From positions 16,378,239-16,442,238 of the forward strand of contig NC_084499.1 in NCBI RefSeq assembly GCF_030035675.1: a stretch of DNA of 64,000 nt. Direction: 5' to 3'. The position numbers and the translations under genes were made by a program. The notes under the pieces are model-generated. The model saw only the letters and a program-made list of their open reading frames with translations, searched no databases and was not told the origin of the DNA. Source of the DNA: Rhineura floridana (lineage: Eukaryota > Chordata > Lepidosauria > Squamata > Rhineuridae). Positions 37,791-48,849 of this stretch are shown one piece after another. Each line of letters opens with the position of its first letter. Within the stretch, counting starts at the first letter, position 1.

Positions 37791-37924
37791 GCGAAATGTT
37801 GGAAGGTTCAGGACAGACAAAAGCCAGCCCTTCACACAGACAGGACTTAGTTAAACAATGGAATTTGCTCCCACAGGACACAGTGAGGGCCACAATCTTT
37901 GGAAGGCTTTAAAAGAGGGTTAGA

Positions 37925-38130
37925 CAAAGACAATAATGCTGGGAAAAACAGAAGGGAGTAGAAAAAGAGGAAGGCCAAACAAGAGAGGGATCGATTCCAT
38001 AAAGGAAGCCACAGACCCAAACTTAACAAGATCTGAACAGGGTGGTTTATAGCAGATGCTGTTGGATGTCACTGATTCATAGGGTCGCCATAAGTCAAAA
38101 TTGACTTGAAGGCACATAACAACAACAACA
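37925..38130 (+). mobile_element. Bov-B LINE, 3' end
   Basis: It parallels 15755-15945: 'aaaaagaggaaggccaaaca', 'ccataaaggaagccacagac', and the terminal 'gtcgccataagtcaaaattg'. It ends with a CAA repeat. Confidence 0.8.
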
Positions 38131-38162
38131 GAGAGAAATTCATGGAGGAGAAATTATAAGCG

Positions 38163-38395
38163 GCTACCTAGCCCTGATGGCTACGCTCTGTCTCCAGGGT
38201 CGGAGGCAGTCTGCTTCTGAAGGCCAGTTGCCGGGAATCACAAGTGCTCTTCCGCTCAGGTCCTGTTGGCTGGCATCCCTTTGCGGCATCCGCTTGGCTA
38301 CTGTGAGAACAAATCACTGGACCACATGGGCCACTGGCCTGATCTAGCCTCTGGACTCTTCTGATGTTCCCACCCATCCACGCTGGCCTGCGGGA
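38163..38395 (-). mobile_element. Dispersed LINE-like repeat (family D)
   Basis: The reverse complement shows 'agatcaggccagtggcccat', 'ttctcacagtagccaagcgg' and 'tggcettc'-type variants of the family order; it is clearest against 44505-44700. Confidence 0.5.
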
Positions 38396-38944
38396 CACAT
38401 ATATACAAAGGAGCAGACACAGTTGCCCATTGTTGGGTCTTTCAGAGGGATTTGCATGCTCCCTCGATCCAGAGTTCATTTTGCTGCAAGGTCAGAAGAG
38501 GAGAACGCAGGTTTGGGCGAGGAGGCAAGAGCCCGAGAGCAGGTGGGCAAATGGGTGGAATGCCATGGGCCTGCATTCTGCTGACATAGGAGACCCTCGC
38601 GGTGGTGAGTGACTGACTGTGGCCTTGAGTTACCCGTGCATGCTCTGAGGGGTGAAGGGGTGTTAAAGGCATCGCTACAGTGGCCAGTTCAAAAGCTGGC
38701 AACCTTATAAGGCTGATTTGCCCGGTTCAATTTTGAGTCTGGATGGCTGTTTTAGCAGACCAAAGCTGGGCTTGGATTAGAGATATAAAGGCCTGGGGTC
38801 GGGGTGGGGGGGAACCAGAAAATTTCAGGAAAAAATGGGGAAACATTTTTCCTCCCTAAATTTTTCAAGATTTCCCCCCAGGCCTTCACATCTCTAGCTT
38901 GGATGCTTCTTGGATGAGAGGCAGTGTGGTCTAGTGGCTAGACC

Positions 38945-39012
38945 GGCGGCAGCCAATGAGGTGCCCTGCAGATGTTGTTGGACTAGGACTCCCATCATCT
39001 CTGACCATTAGG
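38945..39012. mobile_element. Pal-C MITE fragment
   Basis: It contains 'gtgccctgcagatgttgttg' and 'ggactaggactcccatcatc'. Confidence 0.45.
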
Positions 39013-39014
39013 GA

Positions 39015-39775
39015 CTCTGCACTTCTGAATTTGCCAGTACACTACTGGTAGAGTTGCCAACTTTTCATCTGTCTTCTGTTATCTGTGTCTTTCAACCAGG
39101 ATGTGATCTACAGGACTCATCAGGCAGGGCTTTTCAAGGCACTGAGTTTAACGCCCCACAGAGTGGGTGGCCGCTGAAGGCACAGCGGTGGGGGACAGTT
39201 GATAATGATTACCTTGTATTGCTTTTAAATGTTTTCATGTTGCTGTACCCCACCCGGTATATAATAAACCAACAAGACAACATACAAAAATGCATTATAT
39301 TATGGGAAACTGCTTTGTAAAAATGTGCATGTTAGGCCAGATTGCATCCAAAAATGTTAGAAGCAAGTTGCACTAAAACACGAATGAATGTCCATGACCT
39401 TTTTTAAACAACAACAATGATAATTAATAGCAGCAGCAAACCGGTGCTGTACTGTGAGAACTGAACAAGACTGGAAAAATGACAAACGGGGAGAAACCCA
39501 AATGGAAACATTTGCACATCCCTGGGGATTCCTGCGGCCAGTGCTTGGCGTAAGTGGTGCACACCGCAGCCGCTCTGAACACTCCCACATGAATCCTGGG
39601 CAAAGGAGCGGTGTGGCCTGTATTGCAGGCCTGCTGGCCGACCGCCCCTTCGCCTCTCTGTGACCCGAGCGGCCTGCAGTGGACGGGACGGCAACAGTGG
39701 CCTGATCTGCCTCGTCCGCGGAGTCAGGTTTCCTGTGCGCCACAGACGCACCCAATGAATGGGCTGTGTGCCTAA

Positions 39776-39811
<36 letters not shown>

Positions 39812-40360
39812 TGTTTATGTCTCCCTCTGTGTGCCTGAACTCTTGCAACAGCAGAGGTCCTGAGCCGCAAGCCTGCGCGCCAACAGCCAAACACAGCTGC
39901 AGAGTGCTTCAGAGATAAGGCCACATGCGGGTGTGAGGAGGAAGCACAGGAATTGACGGAGGAGGAGGAGGGCCCCATTCCCATCCCATGCCATTCTCTC
40001 TCTCTCTCTGACACATCCACACACAGGCAAGGCCACCTCAGCTTTGCACATATGCTCGGGCGCCTGGCGCACACCTTTGCACGATGCCACCTGCTGCCTC
40101 ATAACGCCGTCTCCTTTTGGCCTCCGGATGAGATCTGGCCCAGCTCCTTTGGAGGAGGGAAGGAAGTTCCCTGCTGGTGATGTTGAGAAGACCCGGTGCT
40201 TGGTAATGGTCTCCGTCTGTCTGCGGTGGGGCTGGCCTGGCTGGGTGGAGCGGAGAGGAGGCTCTTGTCTTTTATGTTGTTTTCTTTTTGGAGAGGCGGT
40301 CGGTGGGCTCTTTCATTACCAGTTGTGCAGAAGGAAAGAAGGACCCGGGGTGTGTCCATC
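39015..40360. other. No gene recognised; short GC-rich patch
   Basis: Open frames of up to 177 residues overlap on both strands with unfamiliar translations. A (TG)n run at 39779-39810 translates to poly-His/Thr on the minus strand. CpG density rises near 39650-39725 without a convincing exon. Confidence 0.35.
39779..39810. repeat. (TG)n microsatellite
   Basis: About sixteen TG dinucleotides without interruption. Confidence 0.9.
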
Positions 40361-40364
40361 TCAG

Positions 40365-40450
40365 CCCTTTTCTGAGTAGACCCACTGAAATGAACGAACC
40401 TGTCTAGCCCTGTCCATTGACTTCAATGGGTCTGTTCTGAGTGGTGTGCT
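40365..40450. mobile_element. Pal-B MITE
   Basis: 'ctgagtagacccactgaaat' is mirrored by 'ttcaatgggtctgttctgag'. Confidence 0.55.
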
Positions 40451-40571
40451 GCTGTGCCTTTTAAGAGCATCCCGATCTGCAGGAATGAGCGGTTTTCTTG
40501 CAAGGTGGAGAAAATCATTCTTATCCTGCCAATGGTCTTCAGTTCAAGTTGCATAGGGACAAAGTCTAGGA

Positions 40572-41540
40572 AATTTTTTATTATTATTATTTATTAAATT
40601 TATTAGTCACCCATCTGGCTGGTTGTCCAGCCACTCTGGGCGACATACAAGATAAAACAATACATTAAAACATTAAAATTTAAAACCATAACAGTAAAAA
40701 ACGTAACCCACCCCAAAAGCCTGCCTGAAGAGCCAGGTCTTCAAGGCCCGGAGGAAGCTTATCATAGAAGGGGCATGGCGGAGATCAATTGGGAGAGAGT
40801 TCCACAGGGTGGGGGCCACTATTGAAAAAGCCCTCTCTCTAGTCCTCACCAGTGTAGCTGTTTTAACCGGTGGGATCGAGAGAAGGTCTTCTGAGGCTGA
40901 TCTTGTTGAGCGGCATCCCTGACGATGCTGGAGGCGCTCCTTCAGATAGACTGGGCTAAAACCGTATAGGGTTTTAAAGGTCAAAACCAACACCTTGAAT
41001 TGGGCCCGGTAAACAACCGGTAGCCAGTGCAACTCCTTCAGCACTGGAGTGATGTGATCTTGCCAGCGGCTGCCTTTAATCAGACGAGCCGCCGCATTCT
41101 GTACCAGTTGCAGCTTCTGGACAGTTTTCAAGGGTAACCCCACGTAGAGCGCATTACAGTAGTCTAGGCGAGAGGTGACCAGGGCATGTACTACCGGTGG
41201 GAGCAGATGGTTGGGAAGGTAGGGGCGCAGCCTCCGTATCAGATGGAGTTGATACAGCGCCGCCCGGCTCACAGCCGAGACTTGAGCCTCCATGGTCAGC
41301 TGGGAGTCAAGAATGACCCCCAGACTGCGGACCTGGTCTTTCAGGGGCAATCGTACCCCATTGAGCACCAGGTCCACATCCCCCAGCCTTCCCTTGTCTC
41401 CCACAAACAGTACCTCAGTTTTGTCAGGATTCAGCTTCAGCTTATTCCTTCCCATACCTTCCAACTCCAAAAGGAGTTGACAATCAGCTAGGAAAACCTG
41501 GCAGGGTTTTCGGTGCTGGGAGTACCTGCCTGGCATGCAG
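40572..41540 (-). mobile_element. L2-like LINE, 3' kilobase, with open RT C-terminal frame
   Basis: The minus strand carries an uninterrupted 287-residue frame (40673-41536). It includes LKLNPDKTEVLFVGDKGR (end of the RT palm), RSLGVILDSQLTMEAQVSAV, SRLDYCNALYVGLPLKTVQK, QDHITPVLKELHWLPVVYRA and RAFSIVAPTLWNSLPIDLRH. The catalytic YADD region and the endonuclease would lie upstream and are absent, so the copy is 5'-truncated. A TTA repeat (40576-40600) marks the 3' end. It is the best-preserved LINE coding segment of this family here, so it is probably the youngest copy. Confidence 0.85.
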
Positions 41541-41789
41541 TTGTTATAAGAGAAGAAAGCTTTTCCTGGGACGGAGGTGAAGATAACAGTGAAATATCCC
41601 TTGCCGAATGTCTGCAGCTGTTAAAAAGTGCAGGAGTCTTGCCTGAAAAATGCTTGCAACTCTTAGGGGTGTATTAAATAGGCAGTCTTTCTGCTTTGGG
41701 CGGCCACCTTCTTTTTCTTCTTGTTTAACTGCCATGGAAAGGGATTGGGGGTGCAGCCCAAGCAGATTTGGGGCAGGGTTGCCAACTGA

Positions 41790-42172
41790 CTGGTAGAGCA
41801 CAGAGGACAGCCTGGCTGGGAATCCAGAGTCTGTGAGTTCAAATCCCCGCTCGTGTCTCCTGGGTGCCAAGAGCCAGCTAAAGATCACCATGCAGCGAGT
41901 GGCTCAGGGGTTACGTGCCCTGCCACCTGTGCAGCCGTGGGCAAGCTGCAGAGTCCCAAGGAGCCCAGTTGCCCCCTAGCTGGCAGTTGCAGACAAGGAA
42001 GCGGCTGGCTTGTGCAGCTGTGGCAAGCTGAGCAGGCCCTAGCCAGCTGGGGAGGACTAGAGTTCAGAGGGAGGCAATGGTAAACTCCCTCTGAATACTG
42101 CTGACCATGAACACCCTATTTATAGGGTAGCCATAAGTCGGGATCGACCTGAAGGCAGTCCATTTCCATTTC
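41790..42172 (+). mobile_element. SINE with Bov-B-type tail, Sauria-like
   Basis: A tRNA-like head with the box-B-like 'gagttcaaatccccgctcg' is followed by an unusual middle. It then reads 'gaggcaatggtaaactccct', 'gggtagccataagtcgggat', 'cgacctgaaggcagtcc' and a 'catttc' repeat. The tail is homologous to the Bov-B end at 15905-15942. Confidence 0.65.
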
Positions 42173-42174
42173 CA

Positions 42175-42900
42175 TTTTGCCAACCAACTGGGGGGAAAGA
42201 CCTACCTGGCCTGCTCCTGTGCAATTAACAAGCAGCTTGATCTGCCTGCAGACAAAGCTTTTCTGCTGACGTCTGCTACTCCAGCTGCAGATAAAAGCAG
42301 AGGAGTGGGATGGGTTTAAAAGTTGGCAACTCTGAGGCTGCCAATCTTTCCTTCTGGTGGAGACCCTGCACCTTAGCTATATGAGAAGCAGGGACAAAGG
42401 GAGCATTTTCCCTGCACGGAGAGCGTCACTTGCATGTTTGCACCTGCAACTGACACCGTAGCTTATCCGACCATCTTTCTTTGGAAGTGCTTTGCAAATT
42501 GAAGAGCCTGTTAACAAGTCTTGAAGCTCGGAAACACAAGCTCTCTACTAGGAGCCAGACGCCTGTCGCAAATGTGAAAGCACACCACTTCCTCCTTTGA
42601 AATTACGCAGAAATGCACATGTCGAAACTGATCCTTTCACATTCTCTGGCCGCTCATCGATTGGTCAACCATTGAGCGAGAGTTGCTCGCTTGGCTGGCT
42701 CGTTGGTTGCCATTCCAGGCACCCATTCTCCACTTTGAGGGCTTCTAGCTATTGTTCCCAACTTTTTGACTAGTCCTGCACCTCTGCCGTTCACAACAGC
42801 CTGACATGGAGAAACAAAAGCGGCTGAAGCTTTCACTTCATCGCTTCAGTGCCATGCTAGGAAAAGATTCAGCTGCTTCACTTGTGCCTGTGAAGCAGAA
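42175..42900. other. No gene recognised
   Basis: Only short open frames and no repeat I can name. Confidence 0.35.
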
Positions 42901-42904
42901 ACGG

Positions 42905-43245
42905 GAAGCCTCAGGCCTGAGGGCCAATTATGGCCCTCCAGGCCTCACTATCTGGCCCTCAGAACTCTCCCCAGGCCATGCCCCTCATTGACCATGCTTC
43001 GCTCCTTTAATGTTTTTGTCTGGGTGGAACGTATCCATGCCTCTTCCTTCTCAGAATGGGAGACAGAGAGGGCGTGTGCCAGCCTGTGTAGAAATTTCCT
43101 TACCGTACAAAGATAAGATTCACATTTGTTGCTCCACCCACTTTTGCCTCTGGCCCTGCCCACCACTGGCACGTGGCCCTCGAAAGGTTGTTCAGAAGGA
43201 ATGTGGCCCTCGGGCTCCTAAAAGGTTCTCCACCCCTGCTGTGAA
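42905..43245 (+). mobile_element. hAT-like MITE, family N2
   Basis: It starts 'ggaagcctcaggcctgaggg' and ends 'cctaaaaggttctccacccc'. The interior 'cacgtggccctcgaaaggtt' and 'tttgttgctccacccactttt'-type text match 59143-59420. Confidence 0.6.
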
Positions 43246-43282
43246 GGCTTCTGTTGAAAGCATGTCAGTGAAAATAAGGTGG

Positions 43283-43885
43283 AAACGGTAGCTCTGCGAG
43301 GGGAATAGGGAGTCTCTCCTAGGTGTGGGAAGATCTGTCTGTTTCGATTCTCTCCATTTGTCATTTTTCCAACGTTAAATTCAGTCCTCTACATTTCTGC
43401 AGCAATCTGCGAAATTTTTTAAAATCCTCATGAAAATTCTCCATTTTAGTGCGAATTTCTCCAAATAAACACATTTTTGTAGGCAGTTTTGAGAAAGGTA
43501 CACATCCTTCCAAGTCATTTCTCATCACTTCATGTCTTTTTGCGTGTCATTTTCACTCATGTACTGGTTTTTATGCAAACTTTCCCCTAATAGATGCATC
43601 TTTGTAAATGTCGTTTAGTTGGCGAACTGCATCCCAAAATTCTAATAAATGTGAATTTTGAAGGATGGCTGTGTTTGGGTTCTCATATTGTTTTGGAAAT
43701 GGCGAATTTGATCAGTTCTGCTTGAAATGCAAACTGGATCAGAATTCTCACCCATCCCTAGTCTCTCCTAACAACTCTCGGTGCCCTTAGCAAACTACAG
43801 TTCCCAGGATTCTTTGGGGGAAGCCACGATTGTTAAATGTGGCATGATACTGTTCTAAATGTGTTAGTGCAGATGGGGCCTCAGT
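43283..43885. mobile_element. Pal-A MITE split by an N1 element
   Basis: The left part (43283-43319) reads 'gaaacggtagctctgcgagg'. The right part (43761-43885) reads 'ctcggtgcccttagcaaact' and ends 'gtgttagtgcagatggggcc'. The N1 insertion at 43320-43760 with its duplication lies between. Confidence 0.7.
43320..43760 (+). mobile_element. hAT-like MITE, family N1, with 8-bp duplication
   Basis: The termini are taggtgtggg and cccatcccta, inverted versions of TAGGGATGGG. The flanking 8-bp repeat gtctctcc is perfect (43312-43319, 43761-43768), which is the hAT target size. It is 441 bp with no coding frame. This copy defines the N1 family in the window. Confidence 0.85.
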
Positions 43886-43889
43886 GTTG

Positions 43890-44500
43890 CCCCTTGAAGA
43901 ACTCAGGCAGATGGGAGCAAAACTAGAATTGGTTAGCTCCGCCTGGTCAGTGGCTCTGGCTCCACCTATCTTTGGCTCTGGCTCTGCCTACTCTTGGGCT
44001 CCCGGCTTTCTGCCCTACCAATCCTAATAGGCACCAGCCAAGAAAGGAGGAGGGAGAGAGGGAGAGGGAGAGGGTTTCTTACGGAGGAGCCTTCAAATAC
44101 CTCTCCTCCCTCCATGTGGCCAGCTTTGCAGGCGATGTGCAGCTCCGAGCGCCTGGGGAGGGCCGCTTCCATCCATTGGGGTAGTGAAGTGTTCCTTCTG
44201 CTCAGGAATGAAGCCCGGCCAGTTTGACCTGCTCCAGGCTCCCTCGAATCCCAACGTTAATATGTAGCTGGACGAGCTTTCCCGTCCAGCTACTTGTGAG
44301 CTGCAATCCATCTTCTGGATGACGCATTCTGTGATAGGGCCTGGTGACCCAGTCCATCTGTGCCTCTGTTGTTTGCGGAAGCTCAGCCCATTTCCTGAGG
44401 GATTTGTTTGATCTGGAGCCTCCCACTCCCATCTCAAGGGCTTGGGAGTGGGTAACAGTAAAGTTAAAACCAGAACGCTTCAGTTGCAGGGATAATAACG
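43890..44500. other. No gene recognised; GA-rich tract
   Basis: A GA-rich stretch at 44043-44075 and overlapping short frames. No conserved product is recognised. Confidence 0.35.
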
Positions 44501-44504
44501 TCAG

Positions 44505-44860
44505 ACGAGCCTGCAGGATCAGCCCAAAGGCCCATTTAGGCCAGCATCCTGTTCTCACAGTGGCCAACCAGATGCCCACGGGAAGCTCGCAAGCGGGATG
44601 AGTGCAACAGCTCTCTCCTCCTGCGGCTTCCACTTTTCAGAAGCATATCGCATCTGATTGCGGTGGCAGGGCACAGCCATCATGGCTAGTAGTCACTGAT
44701 AGCCTTATCCTCCACGCATTTGTCCAATCCTCTTTTTAAACCCATCCAAGTTGGCGGATGTTGCTGCCTTTTGCGGGAGTGGATTCCTTCGTTAAATGAT
44801 GCGCTGTGCAAAGAAGTCCTTTCTTTGGTCAGTCCTGAATCTTAATCAGGAGTGGATCAT
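44505..44860 (+). mobile_element. Dispersed LINE-like repeat (family D), fullest copy
   Basis: It reads in order 'cctgcaggatcagcccaaag', 'gccagcatcctgttctcaca', 'gagtgcaacagctctctcct', 'agccatcatggctagtagtc', 'cttatcctccacgcatttgt', 'ccatccaagttggcggatgt' and 'gatgcgctgtgcaaagaagt'. The wording resembles the antisense-free CR1/L3-type tails common in reptiles; the family name is uncertain. Confidence 0.6.
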
Positions 44861-44877
44861 CTCATCCATTCGTGGTC

Positions 44878-45052
44878 ATCATAAGAACTGAGGAAGCTGC
44901 CTGATACAGAGTCCGACCGTTGGTTCACCTAGCTCAGTATTGTCTCTCTGGGGTCCCTGTCAGGAAGCCTGTCCCAGCCCTGCCTGGGGAGACCAGGGAC
45001 TAAACTTGCATGCAAAGCGGGTGCTCAGCCACTGATCGGCCGTCCTTCCCAT
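44878..45052 (-). mobile_element. tRNA-derived SINE (SINE-B)
   Basis: On the minus strand the head 'cgatcagtggctgagcaccc' and 'tttgcatgcaagtttagtcc' precede the body, ending 'caggcagcttcctcagttct'. Confidence 0.7.
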
Positions 45053-45253
45053 GCGAGCTGTCATAAGCTTAGGTGAGTTTCAGAACAATGCTTTCAAAAC
45101 CTTTGAACAGCTGAGCTCCTCTTCCCCGCCCCCCCATTGGACAGAAGTGAGCCTGCAACTGCAGGTCACATGCAGGGGTGCAACAGGGAAACCTCCTGTG
45201 AGGGTCCCGAAATTCTGCTGCACCTCTGGAGTTAGACTTTGTGATACGATGGG

Positions 45254-45699
45254 TAGGGAAGGAAAGATCTGTCTGTTTTGGTTCTCTCAGTTTCTCATTT
45301 TTCCAATGTTGAATTCAGTTCCCTACATTTCTGCAGTGATCTGCGGATTTTCTTTTAAAATCCTCATGAAAATTCTCCACCATTCCAGTGCGAATTTCTC
45401 CAAATAAATAAGGTTTTTCAGGCAGTTTTGACAAAGGTGCACATTTTTGCAAGCCATTTCCCATCACATCTTGCCCTTTTGCGTGTTATTTTCGCTCATG
45501 TATTCCTTTTTATGCACACTTTCCCCTAATATATGCATTTTTGTAACGGTTCTTTAGTTGGCGAACTGCATCCCAAAATTCTAATAAATGCGAATTTTGA
45601 AGGATGGCTGTGTTTTGGGTCTCATATTGTTTCGGAAAGTGTGAATTTCATCAATTCTGCTTGAAATGTGACCTGAATCGAAATTTTCACCCATCCCTA
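45254..45699 (+). mobile_element. hAT-like MITE, family N1, with 7/8 duplication
   Basis: The termini are tagggaagg and ccatcccta. The flanks acgatggg (45246-45253) and atgatggg (45700-45707) match at seven of eight bases. The interior is closely similar to 43320-43760. Confidence 0.8.
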
Positions 45700-45704
45700 A
45701 TGAT

Positions 45705-46500
45705 GGGGCAGCATTACTTGGCCTTGGCAGTCTTAAAACACATACTGTAGTCAGCCAAATGTTTCTGGAAAGCTGTCCTTCAGGCAAGACAGGAAAGAGC
45801 TCTGCAGTCTCCTGAGCCGGCTGGTAATCAGACGGATGAATGTAAAGGTTTTATTGTTGCTAATTCTCATTGCTAGTAGTTGCTGATACTGATCTGTCCT
45901 CTGTGAATCTGAAATGCCTGTAAAGCTAGGTCCTTTTTATTGTGCATTCATGATGATTTGTGCTCACGATGGCATCGGGGCACACCATCCTGCGTTCAAT
46001 AGCGTTGGAAATGGGTTGGAAATGTAGGCCTCTTTTCTCTGTTGTGTACGTGCCTCAGGCACTGCACAGACTCCCCCTTTCACATCCTGTGGTCGCTAAG
46101 GTAGATTCTGTAAGCTATTAAGAGTCACTTCTGTTTTTCTAGTAGAACTTTAACCAAAAGAACAATCAGCCAATTGGTGTTTAAATCAGCAGAAGGCTGG
46201 CTGTTGACAGAATGAAAATAGGCAGCCGGATGGTGTGCTGAGGGCAGCCTTTGGGTCAGTCTGCTCCGTCCTGATCTGATAGCAGGTTTGCGTACCTTTT
46301 TTTTCTTTCTCCCTATGGTCTACTGCTTTTAATACTCATCCTGCTTCTCAAATTCACAAGATTCAGTGGAATTTATAACACTCCAAAGTCAAAAGTGTCC
46401 TTTAAAAAAACGACAACCCTATGATCCATATTGAGAGGGCCCAACGAGGACATTCAAACAAAGAACGTATGAAGGTTTTTGCTTAGTGGGCTTTTGCTCA
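45705..46500. other. No gene recognised
   Basis: Unique-looking sequence with only short frames. Confidence 0.35.
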
Positions 46501-46580
46501 AAAATGCAGAGTTGTAGCATTTGAGGGTTTAAAAAAAACTATTTCTTGATTTTCAAGAATACAATGTATATAGAGCCAGT

Positions 46581-46600
46581 GGTGTGTGTGTGTGTGTGTT
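46581..46600. repeat. (TG)n microsatellite
   Basis: Nine to ten TG dinucleotides, followed by an L2-type tail on the minus strand (46601-46650). Confidence 0.8.
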
Positions 46601-46639
46601 TTGTTAGATTTATATCCTGCCTTTCCTCCCAGTAGGAGC

Positions 46640-47042
46640 CCAGGGTGACAATGGTTTAGAGTGTTGGCCGAGGACATGGGGGGGGGGACCCAGGTTCGAA
46701 TCCCAACATGGCCATGAAGCTCATTGGGTGACCTTGAGGCAGAGCCATAGCTCAGTGGTAGAGCAGAAGGTCCCAGGTTCAATCCCTGGCATTGCCAGCC
46801 AGGGCTGGGAGAGACTTCCTACCTGAAACCCTGGCGAGCCACTGCTAGTCAGTATAGACAATACTGAGCTAGATGGACCAATGGCCTGACTCAGAATAAG
46901 GCAGCGTGCTATGTTCCTATTGTCTCGCAGCCTAACCTACCTTACAGGGTTGTTGTGAGGATAAAATCACAAAGGGGAGAACCCTGTTTGTACGCCACCT
47001 TGAGCAACTTGGAGGGAAGGTGGGACATACATGTACTAAATA
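46640..47042 (+). mobile_element. MIR-like SINE (SINE-A) split by SINE-B
   Basis: The head (46640-46737) has 'ggttcgaatcccaacatggc' and 'cattgggtgaccttgag'. The rest (46922-47042) resumes at 'tgtctcgcagcctaacctac' and ends 'gggacatacatgtactaaat'. A SINE-B lies exactly between, so SINE-B inserted later. Confidence 0.75.
46738..46921 (+). mobile_element. tRNA-derived SINE (SINE-B), full length
   Basis: The head 'gagccatagctcagtggtag' (box A-like) and 'ggtcccaggttcaatccctg' (box B-like) precede the body 'agtcagtatagacaatactg', ending 'gcagcgtgctatgttcctat'. It is one of the clearest copies. Confidence 0.85.
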
Positions 47043-47599
47043 AGTAATGAAGAAACAGGAACTCAGCTGGCACACCCATCTTCCCAATCCCTCCCTGCTA
47101 TGGGACAAAAATGTTTGGCATATGGCCTTAGTGGAAAAGATAACAGGCGGGATAACTGCTAAAAGGAACCTAAAACCACATCATTTTATGCCGTATGGTG
47201 GGAACGTATTATGTATACAGTCCCAGCAATGCCACAGAAACACTGAAGAGCACTCTGCCAGTCCATCTTTGCAAATACAGTTTTCACGACTTTGTATATC
47301 TTAAGTGTACCTCTGCCCATCTGTAAGGGCAAACTGGAGCACCTCTGCACTCTATTTCTCTGTAACATTAATACCACTGTTAACAAAGTAGAAGCATTGC
47401 TGGACATTACTTCTTAAACGGAAACTTTGGTACCAAAGGTAGGAATAACAGGGAAAGATACCTGCTCATAGATGGTGGGGACAGCTTCAGTGGGGGCTTT
47501 AAAGGGTGCCTACCCGGCACCCACCCACTCCTTGCCCCCCTCCTCTGAATCGTATTGGATCCTTCCCTCCCCAGCTCTGGGAGAAAGCAAGAGATCTCT

Positions 47600-47930
47600 T
47601 TCATGCAAAGCAAACACACAGGCGTGTCAGTTTCACCTAGCAAAGCAAACTCACAGGCTTATCAGTTTACCAATAGCAAAACAAAGACAAGGCCTGGTTT
47701 CACCTTAAAGCAAATGCACAGGCTTGAAAGTTTCTCCATAGCATAGCAAAGCAAAGATTCAGGCTCTTCAATTTCACCTTAAAGCAAAGGCATGTGCATT
47801 ATAGGTCGTACACAAGTAAGCCTGAAGCAGAGGAGACCCATTGAAATGAATGAATCCAGGTTAGCCATGAAAGTTTATCCATAGCAAAGACGCAGGCTGC
47901 TCAGTTTCACCTTTTAAAAAAGCTAAGTTA
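47600..47930 (+). repeat. Minisatellite, ~37-bp unit, interrupted by a Pal-B MITE
   Basis: The unit reads roughly 'agcaaacacacaggcgtgtc' then 'agtttcacctagcaa'. Copies start near 47606, 47643, 47680, 47708, 47747 and 47885. The copy after 47870 is separated by a Pal-B insertion at 47800-47870. Units differ by several substitutions and small indels. Confidence 0.7.
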
Positions 47931-47979
47931 AAAGGAGTTTCCTTCCTGGAGGATTTCTTAACTGAGGTATTACTGTATA

Positions 47980-48206
47980 CAGTAGGGCCCCGCTTTACAG
48001 CGATTCACTTTACAGTGATTCGCTAATACAGCGGTCTCAATTAGACACAATTAGACTAAAACCCCACTCATACGGCGCTTGTTCTGCTTTTACGGCAGTT
48101 TTCGGGCATCGTGCGCCATTCTATTCAATGGGTTCCGCTTTACAGCAGTTTTCGCTTTACAGCGGAGGTCCGGAACGTAACCCGCCATATGAGTGGGGCC
48201 CTACTG
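47980..48206. mobile_element. Tigger/pogo-like MITE (Tc1-mariner superfamily)
   Basis: The termini are cagtagggccccgctttaca and gagtggggccctactg, an inverted repeat beginning CAGT, flanked by TA on each side (47978-47979, 48207-48208). The start resembles Tigger ends, and TA is the mariner target. It is 227 bp with no transposase. Confidence 0.75.
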
Positions 48207-48267
48207 TACTACATTATTGGGAGGCAGAAGTGGGGAGAGAGAAAGAAAAACAAAAGCAACATTGGGT

Positions 48268-48385
48268 GGCATTCAATGCTAGTCCTACTCTGAGTAGACC
48301 CATTGATGTTAATAGACATGGCTAACTTAGATTCATTCATTCAATGGGTCATCTCTGAGTAGGGCTTACTTGAGTAGAACCCATA
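48268..48385. mobile_element. Pal-B MITE, near-complete
   Basis: 'gcattcaatgctagtcctac' and 'tctgagtagacccattgatg' are mirrored by 'cattcaatgggtcatctctg' and 'agtagggcttacttgagtag'. Confidence 0.65.
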
Positions 48386-48509
48386 ATTTTCACCTTAATA
48401 CCAGCGACCGGTTCTGGTTGGAGAAGTTCATCGGTTGTGGTTTTGTGCTGCATATTTTAAAACTAATAATTTTAAAATTGTTTTTTTCAAAAAGCAATAT
48501 CTTAAAACT

Positions 48510-48720
48510 ATTATTATTTATTCTATTTGTATGCCACTTTCCCACACAAATGTGCCCAAAGTGGCTTGCAACACAAAAGGAAAAAAATGCATATCAATAT
48601 AACATTACAATAACAGTCCAACCACTATTTGAACACAGTATAGCAATCCAAACCAATAATTCATTTTGATAACATAAATGCTATAAAATTTAAAATACAT
48701 TATAAAATACGCTATCACTA
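48510..48720 (-). mobile_element. LINE 3' tail, diverged
   Basis: 'tattatttattctatttgta' followed by 'gccactttcccacacaaatg' and 'caaagtggcttgcaacacaa' is a reversed LINE tail. The body is too diverged to name. Confidence 0.45.
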
Positions 48721-48849
48721 CACTAAAGAGCCCCTCGTCAGGGTGGGAGAGTAGCACTCCCCTTCTGCGATCCGTAGCAGGCTGCCCGCCCGTTCGCTCG
48801 ATCCACCTACCTCTCACCTGTCTTCTGCTGCTGCGCACGCTACACACAT

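Noticed and set aside
46738-46810. Possible tRNA gene (box A and box B spacing)
   Set aside because: The body and tail that follow are those of SINE-B and no cloverleaf acceptor stem closes, so it is a SINE head. The same holds for the other SINE-B and SINE-A heads.
47600-47930. Possible CRISPR-like array
   Set aside because: Units are imperfect and directly adjacent with no unique spacers, no cas genes are near, and the genome is eukaryotic.
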